Shown here one piece after another: positions 63,820 to 64,000 of a DNA stretch of 64,000 bases. Numbering within the stretch: the stretch's first letter is position 1; the number at the start of each line of letters is the position of its first letter. Made by a program: the position numbers and the translations under genes. This DNA is from Edaphosphingomonas laterariae (lineage in GTDB: Bacteria > Pseudomonadota > Alphaproteobacteria > Sphingomonadales > Sphingomonadaceae), in the NCBI RefSeq assembly GCF_900188165.1, contig NZ_FZOS01000013.1, positions 29,535-93,534 on the forward strand, read 5' to 3'. The notes beneath the pieces were generated by a model. That model was not told the DNA's origin. It saw nothing but the letters and a program-made list of their open reading frames with translations, and did no database searches.

Positions 63820-64000
63820 GGCTGTAGTGACATTTTAGGGATTCACGTTGGACTGGATTTCTGATTCAACGCTGACTTTTGGAGGTTGGCGTGGAAGGGG
63901 AAGTGCTGCGGGACGATCAGTGGGAGCGATTGCGAGAGTTTGTTCCGGGCGGCCGCAAGGGTAAGCGCGGCCCGCGCAGTGATGGCAGACTGTTTCTCGA
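63820..64000 (+). mobile_element. Left end of an IS5-family-like insertion sequence (truncated by window)
   Basis: An apparent left end begins near GGCTGTAGTGACATTTTAGG (63820 onward), next to CTAG, followed by a transposase start. The right end, right inverted repeat and target duplication are outside the window, so the left boundary is approximate. Confidence 0.6.
63891..64000 (+). CDS. IS5-family-like transposase, N-terminal fragment
   Basis: About 36 codons from a GTG at 63891: EVLRDDQWERLREFVPGGRKG, then RGPRSDGRLFL. The DxQWxRL...PG...DxRLFL pattern is the N-terminal (DUF4096-like) part of IS5-family transposases. The catalytic DDE domain is outside the window. Confidence 0.72.
   Translation, partial: MEGEVLRDDQWERLREFVPGGRKGKRGPRSDGRLFL

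Overview
The window looks like chromosomal DNA from a sphingomonad-type alphaproteobacterium (Sphingomonadales). Support comes from the high G+C content, the Caulobacter-like gene order around a replication origin, families common in sphingomonads (DUF4893, DUF1491, DUF3576, MmcB, FecI/FecR plus a TonB receptor with an STN domain), and an alphaproteobacterial GTTC-N7-GTTC SOS box. Genes are packed tightly with many 4-base ATGA/GTGA overlaps. I saw no tRNA, rRNA or CRISPR array.

Layout. 1-6.1 kb: the N-terminal part of an NtrC-type response regulator faces a membrane-fusion protein / ABC ATPase / periplasmic Rid-like protein / FtsX-type permease operon. The gap between them carries a textbook sigma-54 promoter and three copies of a 16-bp palindrome. 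6.2-8.1 kb: an epoxide-hydrolase-like protein and a DUF4893 lipoprotein. 8.1-21.2 kb: a polyamine uptake and catabolism block with PotFGHI-type transport genes, two glutamine-synthetase-like ligases, a PuuB-type oxidase, PuuC, PuuD and two class III aminotransferases. 21.4-24.3 kb: a divergent type III polyketide synthase / methyltransferase / FAD oxidoreductase operon. 24.3-29.7 kb: msrB, a class A penicillin-binding protein, an SCO1-YcgN-YgjP operon, a periplasmic ankyrin protein and SOS-controlled mmcB.

29.7-49.8 kb is the origin region. On the minus strand, reading away from the origin, are ppsR, maf, aroE, coaE, dnaQ, hpf, ptsN, a thioesterase and a DUF1491 gene. On the plus strand are hemE, hemJ, ydjM-like, rho, terC, then mnmE, mnmG, rsmG, parA and parB. 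Between ppsR and hemE (about 35315-35626) lies a likely oriC. It has one perfect DnaA box, several degenerate ones, an A/T-rich tract, and 14 GANTC (CcrM methylation) sites in 252 bp. Two parS sites (44022-44037 and 45976-45991) lie 8-10 kb away, beside parAB. A minus-strand operon (DUF3576 lipoprotein, leuS, lptE, holA) converges on parB.

53-64 kb is an envelope block: a small outer-membrane-barrel-like protein, a degenerate ThiE/TenI-like protein, a YggS-type PLP protein, an ECF sigma / FecR / STN-TonB receptor signalling set, and a 1073-residue autotransporter. It ends with ssb, a conserved hypothetical gene and the left end of an IS5-family-like element cut by the window edge.

Most interesting points: the sigma-54/UAS architecture controlling an efflux operon that includes a periplasmic Rid protein lacking the catalytic arginine; the GANTC-saturated origin; the type III PKS operon; and a matched pair of parS-like 16-mers in opposite orientation on the two sides of the origin.
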